A stretch of DNA of 6,553 bases, from assembly GCA_030835005.1 (NCBI GenBank), contig JAUQWT010000247.1, positions 1 to 6,553 of the forward strand. Direction: 5' to 3'. Every line of letters begins with the position of its first letter. Within the stretch, counting starts at the first letter, position 1. Of the stretch, positions 1 to 6,220 are shown in pieces. The notes below the pieces were generated by a model that had not been told where the DNA came from, did no database searches, and saw nothing but the letters and a program-made list of their open reading frames with translations. A program made the position numbers and the translations under genes. Source of the DNA: Ignavibacteria bacterium (lineage in GTDB: Bacteria; Bacteroidota; Ignavibacteria; Tepidaquicellales; OLB5).

Positions 1-1
1 A

Positions 2-1546
2 ACCTGGTTTTCTGTTTCTGCAACCGGTAATAAAAGCATAACATCAATTCAGTTTTTAGATCAGCAGACTGGTTTTTGCGCAAGTTCAAAATATATTTTT
101 AAGACTACAAATGCAGGAACAAATTGGGATATAAAATGTAATCCGAATAATTCTTTAGGTGGAAAACTGAGCTTTAGTAATAATGATACTGGTTATTACT
201 GCAACTGGAATGGAAAGATTTACACAACCTTCAATTGCGGAGAAACTTGGGATAGCACGATTTCTTGGGGACTAACTACCAGCCTTAGTTCATCTAGAAG
301 TAATAACTGTATTGTAGTCGGAATAGGGGGAAAAATATTAAAAACTTCAAATTCAGGCATAAATTGGAGTTGTGTATCGTCCCCTTTTGGAATTTTAGGA
401 TATTTGAATTCCATAACTTTTCCTTCAATTTCGGTTGGTTTCATATGTGGAAATGGTGGTGTTGTTCTTAAGACCACTAATTCCGGAAATAGCTGGACCG
501 CACAGAATTCGAACATCTCAAATGTTCTGAATGATGTTTATTTCATAAATGAGAGTACGGGCTATGCAGCGGGCTCAGGCGGAATAGTAATCAAAACCAC
601 TAATGGAGGATTAAACTGGATCTCATTGAGTTTTGTAAATTCGGATAATTTACAATCTTTGTACTTTATCAATAGTCAAACAGGATTTGTTTCGGGGAAT
701 TATAGCATGTTTAAGACTACAAATTCCGGATTAAACTGGTATATCGTTCTTAACGATGATCAAATAAAGTCAACAAATTTCTTAAATCAATATACAGGTT
801 ATTGTATAGGGACTTATCGAAGTGTCTTTACAAATCAAACCCATTTATTCAAAACTGTAAATCAAGGTGAAACCTGGACACAGATCAGTTTCTTAAACTC
901 TATTTTTTTTAATAATATTCAAATGATTAACGAAACTATTGGATATGGTATTGAAGATTACAAAGTCCGGAAAACTACAGACGGTGGTCTGAACTGGAAT
1001 GTAATTCTTGATAAAGGTGGTCATGCTGTATATTTTGAAAATGAAAATACAGGCTGGATTGCAGGATATAAGACTACAAATGGGGGATTAAATTGGTATT
1101 CTCAATATCTCGATATTCAGCAATCATGGTTAATACAATCAATCTTATTCATAAACAACAGTACTGGTTTCATGGTCGGAGGATATGAAGGAACAATATT
1201 TAAGACCACAGATGGTGGAGGACCATTAATTCCAATAGCCGTAAATAGTTTCTTTGAAGTAATCCCGAATAATTACTTTGTTTTCCAAAATTACCCCAAC
1301 CCGTTCAACCCGCAAACGAAGATAAAGTTTGATATTCCAGCAAACGCGAAAGGTCAAAGTTCAAACGTGAAATTAGTTATTTATGATCTTCTCGGCAGGG
1401 AAGTTACAATACTTGTAAACGAACAACTTAAACCCGGCACGTATGAAGCAGATTGGGACGGCTCGAATTTTTCGAGCGGTGTGTATTTTTATAAAATCAT
1501 TACAGACGACTTCACTGAAACAAAGAAAATGATTTTGATGAAGTAA
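2..1546 (+). CDS. Secreted YCF48/BNR-like beta-propeller protein with T9SS C-terminal sorting domain (5' partial)
   Basis: The frame is open from base 2 to a TAA at 1544-1546, giving 514 visible residues; the true start lies left of the window. A TTG at 404 is only an internal leucine codon, because the repeat pattern continues upstream of it. The visible part carries about ten repeats of roughly 40 residues, each with a core like 'KTTNGGLNW' preceded by 'TGxxxGxxGxIxKT', which is the YCF48/photosystem-stability-factor-like (BNR/sortilin-like) propeller blade. From about base 1277 a C-terminal domain of about 89 residues follows, with 'NYPNPFNPQTKIKFDIP', 'YDLLGREV', 'LKPGTYEADWDG' and 'SSGVYFYKI', ending in 'TKKMILMK'. 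This is the Por/type A T9SS sorting domain, so the protein is probably exported through the Sec and type IX pathways to the cell surface or medium, where the tail is removed. The ligand or function of the propeller is unknown. The gene converges on the minus-strand cluster and ends just before a terminator. It looks more A/T-rich than the genes to its right. Confidence 0.93.
   Translation, partial: TWFSVSATGNKSITSIQFLDQQTGFCASSKYIFKTTNAGTNWDIKCNPNNSLGGKLSFSNNDTGYYCNWNGKIYTTFNCGETWDSTISWGLTTSLSSSRSNNCIVVGIGGKILKTSNSGINWSCVSSPFGILGYLNSITFPSISVGFICGNGGVVLKTTNSGNSWTAQNSNISNVLNDVYFINESTGYAAGSGGIVIKTTNGGLNWISLSFVNSDNLQSLYFINSQTGFVSGNYSMFKTTNSGLNWYIVLNDDQIKSTNFLNQYTGYCIGTYRSVFTNQTHLFKTVNQGETWTQISFLNSIFFNNIQMINETIGYGIEDYKVRKTTDGGLNWNVILDKGGHAVYFENENTGWIAGYKTTNGGLNWYSQYLDIQQSWLIQSILFINNSTGFMVGGYEGTIFKTTDGGGPLIPIAVNSFFEVIPNNYFVFQNYPNPFNPQTKIKFDIPANAKGQSSNVKLVIYDLLGREVTILVNEQLKPGTYEADWDGSNFSSGVYFYKIITDDFTETKKMILMK
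101..1231 (+). repeat. Array of ~10 propeller-blade repeats inside the first CDS
   Basis: The blade core (Lys codon of 'KTTNxGxNW') begins near 101, 218, 341, 470, 593, 713, 851, 971, 1070 and 1202, so the spacing is about 99-138 bases and usually close to 120. Some cores are very similar as DNA: 'AAGACTACAAAT' occurs at 101 and 1070 and nearly so at 713, and 'GGATTAAACTGG' at 608 and 728. The last unit (1202) has 'DGGGPL' in place of 'xxGxNW' and is followed by a linker into the sorting domain. The repeats reach close to the left edge, so more units probably lie outside the window. Confidence 0.85.
1277..1543 (+). other. T9SS type A sorting domain (coding segment)
   Basis: About 89 codons encode a compact beta-sandwich-type tail. 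Its marks are 'FQNYPNPFNP', a central 'VIYDLLGREVTILVNEQLKPG' region, 'WDGSNFSSGVYFYK' and a basic end 'ETKKMILMK'. In Bacteroidota and relatives this domain sends cargo to the type IX secretion machinery and is cleaved on export. No T9SS machinery gene is in the window. Confidence 0.9.
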
Positions 1547-1551
1547 GATCG

Positions 1552-1593
1552 CAGATTGATCAGATTCATCAGATTACTCTGATTAACAGATTA
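1552..1593. repeat. Tandem 9-mer 'CAGATTNAT' repeat, probable dispersed intergenic sequence
   Basis: Just after the stop of the secreted-protein gene there are three tandem imperfect 9-mers (CAGATTGAT, CAGATTCAT, CAGATTACT), then CTGATTAACAGATTA, which carries the TCTG/CAGA arms of a small inverted repeat. From memory, such 'CAGATT/ATCAGATT' stretches are scattered between genes in Bacteroidota and Ignavibacteria genomes. I cannot confirm copies elsewhere from this window. Confidence 0.5.
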
Positions 1594-1619
1594 AAGTATT
1601 TCACAGTTTAAACGAAATG

Positions 1620-1659
1620 AAAAAACCTGTCTGGTTGTTAACCCGTCAGGTTTTGTTTT
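1620..1659. terminator. Bidirectional intrinsic terminator between convergent genes
   Basis: The outer stem is AAAACCTG (1622-1629) with CAGGTTTT (1647-1654), and an inner stem GGTT/AACC closes a 3-base loop after a small internal loop. On the plus strand the stem is followed by a T-rich tail (TTTTGTTTT). On the minus strand the tail is six T in a row. It sits in the 157-bp gap between the stops of two convergent genes (1546 and 1704), as expected for a shared terminator. Confidence 0.85.
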
Positions 1660-1673
1660 AGCTGAACTCTGGG

Positions 1674-1689
1674 TCTTCGCGTCTTTGCG
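1674..1689. repeat. Tandem 8-mer TCTTCGCG/TCTTTGCG
   Basis: Two adjacent 8-mers differ by one base (TCTTCGCG, TCTTTGCG) and lie between the terminator and the end of the metallophosphoesterase gene. The motif resembles the 'CTTTGCGTCTTTGCG' sequences I recall as common intergenic repeats in Bacteroidota and relatives. It is short and its function is unknown. Confidence 0.4.
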
Positions 1690-1703
1690 TTGAAAAATTA
1701 TTG

Positions 1704-2507
1704 TTAATTCTTAAACTTAGGCTCAAATATTCTTTTTATACCTACTGATTTACCTGTGTTCACATCTATATTCACAACTATTGCGCTGATCTTTACATCG
1801 TTCAATGCTACATCAGTCTTGTGGGGAGTCTGGTAGTAGAACCTTGAGATGGATGCCTCCCTGTTCCCGCCGATAACTCCTTCAAATGCGCCTGTCATGC
1901 CAACATCTGTAATGTAAGCTGTACCATTTGGCAGAATTCGTTCATCCGCCGTTTGTACATGTGTGTGAGTGCCAACAACTGCGCTGACCTTGCCATCCAT
2001 GTACCAGCCAAAAGCTATTTTCTCGGCTGTTGCCTCGGCGTGCATATCAACAAAAATCAGGTTAGTTTCCTTCTTCAGTCTTTCAGCAAGTTTATGAGCC
2101 GTTCTGAACGGACAGTTTAAAGTTGAAAGATACACTCTTCCCATAATATTTACGACTGCCAGTTTGAACAGGCCGCCTTCAATAGTAATAGGGTAGATCT
2201 GGAAACCTTTTCCGTAAACATCATCGTGGTGATTTGCAGGGCGCAACATTCGCACATCCTCTTTCAGTATGTTAACCGATTGCAGTTTACTGAAAGTATG
2301 ATTGCCGCCGGTCATGCACTGAATTCCCGCATCATAGGCGCGCTTCACATCTTTATCAAGAAACCCCTTGCCGCCTGAAAGATTCTCGCCATTGGCAATT
2401 ACAAAATGAATATCATTTTTTTCAACAAGCTTTTTCAGGTTCTCTTCAACATACTTGAGCCCCGGCTCGCCAATTATATCGCCTATGAATAATATATTTA
2501 AGTTCAA
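1704..2507 (-). CDS. ymdB: YmdB/TIGR00282-family metallophosphoesterase
   Basis: This 267-residue protein matches the usual YmdB length (B. subtilis about 264). In that family the enzyme is a dinuclear-metal phosphodiesterase acting on 2',3'-cyclic nucleotides, and it is cytoplasmic. The metal and catalytic motifs are all visible: D10 in 'FIGDIIGEPG', E41-N42 in 'ANGENLSGGKG', N69-H70 in 'GGNHT', H156 in 'DMHAEATAEK', and H181/H183 in 'VVGTHTHVQTADERILP', followed by 'GTAYITDVGMTGAFEG'. One deviation is 'GNHTFS' where B. subtilis has 'GNHTWD'. The start is a TTG: an in-frame stop lies 15 codons upstream, the next Met is residue 65, and the family begins right at this point ('M.ILFIGD'). No clear Shine-Dalgarno is seen. 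It is last in the minus-strand run, 149 bp after panB across a repeat element, so it may be cotranscribed or separately started. The biological role here is not shown by context. Confidence 0.95.
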   Translation of the reverse strand: MNLNILFIGDIIGEPGLKYVEENLKKLVEKNDIHFVIANGENLSGGKGFLDKDVKRAYDAGIQCMTGGNHTFSKLQSVNILKEDVRMLRPANHHDDVYGKGFQIYPITIEGGLFKLAVVNIMGRVYLSTLNCPFRTAHKLAERLKKETNLIFVDMHAEATAEKIAFGWYMDGKVSAVVGTHTHVQTADERILPNGTAYITDVGMTGAFEGVIGGNREASISRFYYQTPHKTDVALNDVKISAIVVNIDVNTGKSVGIKRIFEPKFKN

Positions 2508-2547
2508 ATTAGAATTAGTAATTAATAATGAGTAATGTGATAGGAAT

Positions 2548-2651
2548 TGTCATTCTGAGTCCTGATTTATCAGGGCGAAGAATCCATTTTGATATGTAAG
2601 TGGACCTTTCGCGTAGTTTATCCCGCACATGCTGCCGGGTTCAGGTTGACA
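2548..2651. repeat. 104-bp REP/MITE-like intergenic element with imperfect terminal inverted repeats
   Basis: The left end is TGTCATTCTGA (2548-2558). The right end is TCAGGTTGACA (2641-2651), whose complement is TGTCAACCTGA, so 9 of 11 bases match. Inside the left half is a hairpin, CCTGA-TTTA-TCAGG (2561-2574), flanked by ATTCT (2552-2556) and AGAAT (2579-2583). The right half holds 'CCCGCACATGCTGCCGGG'. No coding sequence is present. The 'GTCATTCTGAG...CGAAGAATC' wording is, from memory, a widespread dispersed intergenic repeat of Bacteroidota-type genomes. It fills nearly all of the gap between panB and the YmdB-family gene, and its hairpins could affect readthrough or mRNA stability. Confidence 0.6.
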
Positions 2652-2656
2652 ATAAT

Positions 2657-3493
2657 TCAATAGCTTTCCGACTTATTAGGAAACTTCTGGTTCTTTACGT
2701 CTTTAATATAATTCTTAAACGCATTCTTTGACTGCTCGGCAATGTTAAGATATTTCCGAACAAAGCGGGGATGAAACATCTCCGTCATTCCAAGCATATC
2801 GTGAGTAACAAGTATTTGCCCGTCACAGTGAATTCCCGCACCGATGCCGATTGTCGGTATCCGTATTGAACTGGTTACTTTTGTTGCAAGTGAAGCAGGT
2901 ATTTTTTCAAGCACTACAGCAAAAGCGCCTGCCTCCTCAAGTAACTTAGCGTCTTTCTGTATCTGCCTTGCTTCCTTAGGGTCAGTGCCTCTAGTCACAT
3001 AAGTGCCGAAAATATTTATTGATTGAGGTGTCAATCCTAAATGCCCCATAACGGGAATCCCGACCTTCACAAGATGTTTCACAACTTCTGCAATTCTCTC
3101 GCCGCCTTCAAGCTTAACGGCATCTGCGCCGGTTTCTTTCATAACGCGTCCGCAGTTCCTTACGGCTTCTTTTAAGTCAACATGATAACTCATGAATGGG
3201 AGATCAACTACCAGCAGTGCAGTCCTTACAGCTTTTTTTACGATCTTTGCGTGGTATATCATTTCATCAAGCGTAACCGTAAGCGTGGTTGCGTTGCCCT
3301 GTATGACATTACCCAGTGAATCACCTACAAGTATTACATCAATGCCGGCTTCATCCAGGTAGCGAGCCATAAGAAAATCATAAGCTGTTAAAGCCGATAT
3401 CTTAACCCCGTTACGCTTCATTGTAACAAGCGTTTTAGTTGTTATCTTCTTTCTTTCGTGGGTTTTAGCCGGTTGAGATTGTTCGTCTGCCAT
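2657..3493 (-). CDS. panB: 3-methyl-2-oxobutanoate hydroxymethyltransferase (ketopantoate hydroxymethyltransferase)
   Basis: PanB transfers a hydroxymethyl group from 5,10-methylene-tetrahydrofolate to 3-methyl-2-oxobutanoate, the first committed step to pantothenate and so to CoA and ACP. It is a cytoplasmic (beta/alpha)8 barrel. The 278 residues compare with 264 in E. coli; the excess is mainly a polar N-terminal arm of about 13 residues. Visible family marks are 'LTAYDFLMARYLDEAG', 'VGDSLGNVIQG' with D58, 'VVDLPFMSYH' with D97, 'VKLEGGE' with E129 (these three match the Mg2+ ligands D45, D84 and E114 of E. coli), 'GHLGLTPQSINIFG', 'VLEKIP' with E196 (matching the catalytic E181), and 'IGIGAGIHCDGQILV'. 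The start is ATG with AGG about 7 bases upstream. It begins 8 bp after the end of the LipM-like gene, so the two are probably cotranscribed. No panC or panD is in the window. Confidence 0.98.
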   Translation of the reverse strand: MADEQSQPAKTHERKKITTKTLVTMKRNGVKISALTAYDFLMARYLDEAGIDVILVGDSLGNVIQGNATTLTVTLDEMIYHAKIVKKAVRTALLVVDLPFMSYHVDLKEAVRNCGRVMKETGADAVKLEGGERIAEVVKHLVKVGIPVMGHLGLTPQSINIFGTYVTRGTDPKEARQIQKDAKLLEEAGAFAVVLEKIPASLATKVTSSIRIPTIGIGAGIHCDGQILVTHDMLGMTEMFHPRFVRKYLNIAEQSKNAFKNYIKDVKNQKFPNKSESY

Positions 3494-3501
3494 TTTAAAG
3501 C

Positions 3502-4320
3502 CTAATTTTGTATTAAGTCTGCGTGCATCCTTGGTTCTATAAAATCTGCAACTCTGTTAATTCCTTTAAAGTTCAGATCAAAGGCTTTGCGGAACCCGTT
3601 AAAAACTGCCTCTGCCGCTTCAGGATATTTTATTCTTCTGCCCGTGACCTCGTTTAAACAGCAGGTCTTTTCTTCGATCTCTTTGAGCATCTTAACGCGC
3701 TCTTCTCCTGAAATATTAAGATAATTCACTATGTTTTTGTGATGATTGCCGATCAGTATCGAGCCGTGCTGTAAAACAATATCGCCAAACTTTCTCTGTG
3801 CGCTGCCAACAAGCTTTCTTCCCCGGTAATTGATCTCGTATTTAACCGAGCTGTTGAAACACAGGTTATACATTCCGGTCTTTATCAGCTTCAATATATC
3901 GGGAGTCTCTTTGGTAAACGATAACTCGAAAAGTTTAGGGTCAAGTTCTTTCAGCCCTATCAGAATTGCAAGCGATACATCCCTGTACAGATCCCTCACA
4001 GGGCGGCTTGATCTGAAGACAACAGAGTATGTAAGCTCCTCAGAATGAAGAACTGCGCGGCCGCCTGTCGGGCGTTTTACTATATCAATCCCTTCGGCCT
4101 TGCATTTGGAATAATCGATGTTAACTTCATTTGCAAAGCGGCTCTGATTATAACCAAGTGATAGCGCATAGGGCTTCCACCTGTAAAATCTTAGAAATGA
4201 CGTGTCCTCAGCACCGCAGCGGTCAACCAGCCGCATATCAAGATCCATATTATAGGTACCGGAGCGTAAACCGGAATCTATAAATTCCCACTTCTTATTT
4301 TCTGATAATACCGCGCTCAC
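3502..4320 (-). CDS. LipM-like octanoyltransferase / lipoate-protein ligase A family protein
   Basis: This is a member of the biotin/lipoate A/B ligase (LplA/LipB/LipM) family of 272 residues, near the 278 of B. subtilis LipM. In order it shows 'WEFIDSG' at the N-terminus, 'RPTGGRAVLH' (83-92), 'LTYSVV', 'LCFNSSVKYE' with Cys154, 'GRKLVGSAQR' with Lys169, and 'VLQHGSILIG'. The Cys in 'CFxxxxxYE' aligns with the acyl-thioester Cys150 of LipM, and 'RPTGGRxVLH' fits LipM better than the 'RRxSGGGxVxH' of ATP-using LplA. The likely reaction is transfer of octanoate from ACP to a lipoyl domain or GcvH, before LipA inserts sulfur. LipL or a true ligase is not excluded. I chose the GTG at 4320; a TTG at 4329 is the only earlier option, and neither has a clear ribosome site. 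The start overlaps the lpxA end by 26 bp (35 bp with TTG), and panB follows after 8 bp, suggesting coupled translation. Confidence 0.85.
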   Translation of the reverse strand: MSAVLSENKKWEFIDSGLRSGTYNMDLDMRLVDRCGAEDTSFLRFYRWKPYALSLGYNQSRFANEVNIDYSKCKAEGIDIVKRPTGGRAVLHSEELTYSVVFRSSRPVRDLYRDVSLAILIGLKELDPKLFELSFTKETPDILKLIKTGMYNLCFNSSVKYEINYRGRKLVGSAQRKFGDIVLQHGSILIGNHHKNIVNYLNISGEERVKMLKEIEEKTCCLNEVTGRRIKYPEAAEAVFNGFRKAFDLNFKGINRVADFIEPRMHADLIQN

Positions 4321-5071
4321 TTTGTTCAATAAATGAAATTATTGTTTTTACTTCATCGGTCATTTCCACTGTATCTTTTACTGCCTTAACTGCATCGCTA
4401 ATATTGTACTCCGTGCCGTATATTATGCTGTACGCATTTTTGATATTACGTATCTGCTCATCTGAAAATCCGCGGCGCTTCAATCCTACAACATTCAAGC
4501 CCTTGTACCCTATCGGAGAGCCGCCTGCAAGAACAAATGGCGGAACGTCTTGTGTAACACGCGAACCGAATGCTATGAATGAATGCGCGCCTATATGAAC
4601 GAACTGGTGAACACCTACCATTCCGCCGATTATTGCCCAGTCATCAACAGTAACATGTCCGCCCATGTTTATTGCGTTAGAAAGAATTATGTTATTGCCA
4701 ATTACAGAGTCATGCGGAATATGCACATAATTCATTATATAACAACTCTTGCCTATCACTGTCTTACCCCGGGCACTTGTTCCGCGGCTGATAGTGGCAA
4801 ACTCTCTTACTACGGTATTTTCTCCTATTTCAAGTGTGGTAACCTCACCCGAAAATTTCAGGTCCTGCGGTTCTGCGCCAAGCACTGCGGAGTGAAAGAT
4901 CTTTACCCCTCTAGCCAGGCTGGTGCCTGAGTGAACCAGAACATTACTGTGTATTTCGGCGTTATCGCCAATACTTACTCCATCCTGAATAATTGAAAAG
5001 GGGCCAATAGCTGCATCTGTGCCAATAACTGCACCCGGAGATATAACGGCCTTATCGCTGATTTTACTCAT
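4295..5071 (-). CDS. lpxA: Acyl-[ACP]--UDP-N-acetylglucosamine O-acyltransferase
   Basis: LpxA moves an R-3-hydroxyacyl chain from ACP to the 3-OH of UDP-GlcNAc, the first step of lipid A synthesis, as a cytoplasmic trimer. The 258 residues match E. coli (262). The first two thirds are hexapeptide repeats of the left-handed beta-helix ('VIGTDAAIGPFSII', 'VSIGDNAEIHSNV', 'LEIGENTVV'). The signature 'REFATISRGT' is present, as are His117 and catalytic His120 in 'VHIPHD', His139 in 'GGHVTVDD', and 'IIGGMVGVHQF' with His155. The C-terminal helical part has 'LNVVGLKRRGFS' and 'IRNAYSIIY'. Aligned without gaps between 'VHQF' and 'QDVPP', the E. coli chain-length residue Gly173 is Phe168 here. ATG at 5071 is preferred; a TTG two codons upstream (5077) is possible. 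It lies 45 bp after the glycosyltransferase and overlaps the LipM-like gene. lpxD, lpxC and fabZ, often nearby in relatives, are not seen. Confidence 0.97.
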   Translation of the reverse strand: MSKISDKAVISPGAVIGTDAAIGPFSIIQDGVSIGDNAEIHSNVLVHSGTSLARGVKIFHSAVLGAEPQDLKFSGEVTTLEIGENTVVREFATISRGTSARGKTVIGKSCYIMNYVHIPHDSVIGNNIILSNAINMGGHVTVDDWAIIGGMVGVHQFVHIGAHSFIAFGSRVTQDVPPFVLAGGSPIGYKGLNVVGLKRRGFSDEQIRNIKNAYSIIYGTEYNISDAVKAVKDTVEMTDEVKTIISFIEQSERGIIRK

Positions 5072-5116
5072 ATTCAAAATAACGGGAAACTCGCCCGGTT
5101 TATAATTTATCTTTAC

Positions 5117-6220
5117 TTACCCGAGGGTTTTATCTATAATTACGCTGTCATTCTCAACAGAAGTTTTAGTGATCATCTCGCCGATAAGCCCTATGGAAAA
5201 GAACTGGACGCCAACAATAGCAAACAGTATTCCCACAAAGAACAGCGGCCTTCCGCTGATTGGTGTTGATTCAAAGAATTTCAGTACAGTCAAATAAAGC
5301 AGTATCCCGAATCCTGAAAGGAAGCTCAGCACTCCTATGAATCCAAACAAATGAAGCGGGCGCTTAATATATTTGGTTGTAAATAATACCGTAACCAGGT
5401 CAAACAGGCCGTTAAAGAAACGGGAGAGGCCGTATTTTGTTTTTCCGTACTTGCGTTCGTGATGAGTGACCGGGATCTCGGTGACTTTGTATCCGGAAAG
5501 GTGTGCAAGAGCCGGAATGTAACGGTGCATTTCACCGTAAACTTTGATGGTTTTTACTACATCCTTCACATAAGCTTTCAGGCCGCAGTTATAATCATGC
5601 AGCTTTAAGCCAACCATCATGCTTGTTACGCCGTTGAAAAGCTTGGAGGTGTGCTTTTTAATGAACGGGTCATGGCGAACTTTCTTCCAGCCCGAAACCA
5701 GGTCATAGCCCTCCCGAAGCTTTGCTATAAGTGCCGGTATCTCTTCAGGGTCATCCTGCAGGTCAGCGTCCATTGTAATAACATAATCACCTTTGGCTGC
5801 TTTGAATCCCTCCTGCAATGCTGATGACTTTCCGTAATTGCGCTTGAACTTTAATGCCTTGAAGCGGCTGTTAACGCGATTGATCTCCTGCAGTTTCTGG
5901 AATGATGTGTCGGTTGAACCGTCATCCACAAAAATAACTTCCCAGCTGCATCTTAAGTTATCAAGAACTTTTTTTAATGCAACAGAAAGTTCGACAAGCG
6001 AGTCTTCTTCATTGTATAGCGGCACAACTACCGAAACAGTTCTGTTAGCCAGATTCAGTTGGTTTGACTGATTTCTGCTGCTATCACGCTGATGAAAACG
6101 CCTCTGGTTACCGTTCTTCCGATAAAACTTTTTGCTGGGCTGTCTCTGCTCCGGTGAACTCTCTTTTTTCTGCTGGTCTTCGATAACTGTTGGATTATTT
6201 ATTGGCTGATTCACATTCAC
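5117..6220 (-). CDS. GT2-family membrane glycosyltransferase (DPM1/GtrB/ArnC-like polyprenyl-phosphate glycosyltransferase)
   Basis: From the GTG at 6220 the protein has 367 residues. Residues 1-58 are polar and basic, rich in Q, N, K, R and S. A GT-A domain follows: 'VSVVVPLYNEEDSL' (62-75), 'VIFVDDGSTD' (95-104), 'KRNYGKSSALQEGF' (126-139), the metal-binding 'DAD' at 151-153 in 'ITMDADLQDDPEEIP', and 'HDYNCGLKAY' (208-217). Two membrane segments lie at about 289-312 and 325-347, with a cytoplasmic tail. This layout fits enzymes that pass a sugar from a nucleotide donor to undecaprenyl or dolichyl phosphate at the inner membrane for envelope glycans; the sugar cannot be told. It is first in the minus-strand run and 45 bp before lpxA, which suits an envelope role. 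The GTG has no good ribosome site, and the frame stays open 61 codons upstream with similar basic composition, so the true start may be further up (see 6221-6403). Confidence 0.9.
   Translation of the reverse strand: MNVNQPINNPTVIEDQQKKESSPEQRQPSKKFYRKNGNQRRFHQRDSSRNQSNQLNLANRTVSVVVPLYNEEDSLVELSVALKKVLDNLRCSWEVIFVDDGSTDTSFQKLQEINRVNSRFKALKFKRNYGKSSALQEGFKAAKGDYVITMDADLQDDPEEIPALIAKLREGYDLVSGWKKVRHDPFIKKHTSKLFNGVTSMMVGLKLHDYNCGLKAYVKDVVKTIKVYGEMHRYIPALAHLSGYKVTEIPVTHHERKYGKTKYGLSRFFNGLFDLVTVLFTTKYIKRPLHLFGFIGVLSFLSGFGILLYLTVLKFFESTPISGRPLFFVGILFAIVGVQFFSIGLIGEMITKTSVENDSVIIDKTLG

Noticed and set aside
404..1546. Reading the first gene as starting at the TTG at 404
   Set aside because: The frame is open from base 2 and the same blade repeats occur upstream (cores near 101, 218 and 341), so the TTG is an internal Leu.
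1617..1661. Tiny ORF (ATG, 14 codons) in the convergent gap
   Set aside because: It is entirely built from the terminator hairpin and its T-tail, has no ribosome site, and is best explained as chance.
2548..2651. A riboswitch or small RNA in the gap before the YmdB-family gene
   Set aside because: The hairpins are accounted for by the repeat element, and no known riboswitch core is recognisable.
3830..4930. Plus-strand open frames across lpxA and the LipM-like gene
   Set aside because: They lie opposite well-conserved enzymes, show no family motifs and have no plausible start context; they are shadows of the minus-strand genes.
5081..5100. Hairpin AACGGG...CCCGGTT between the glycosyltransferase and lpxA as a terminator or attenuator
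   Set aside because: The stem is only about six pairs with a bulge, and on the minus strand the tail (TTATTTTG) is short and runs into the lpxA start; too weak to call.
5335..6071. Other short open frames overlapping the glycosyltransferase on both strands
   Set aside because: No recognisable motifs; the overlapping GT2 frame has complete catalytic motifs and membrane segments.
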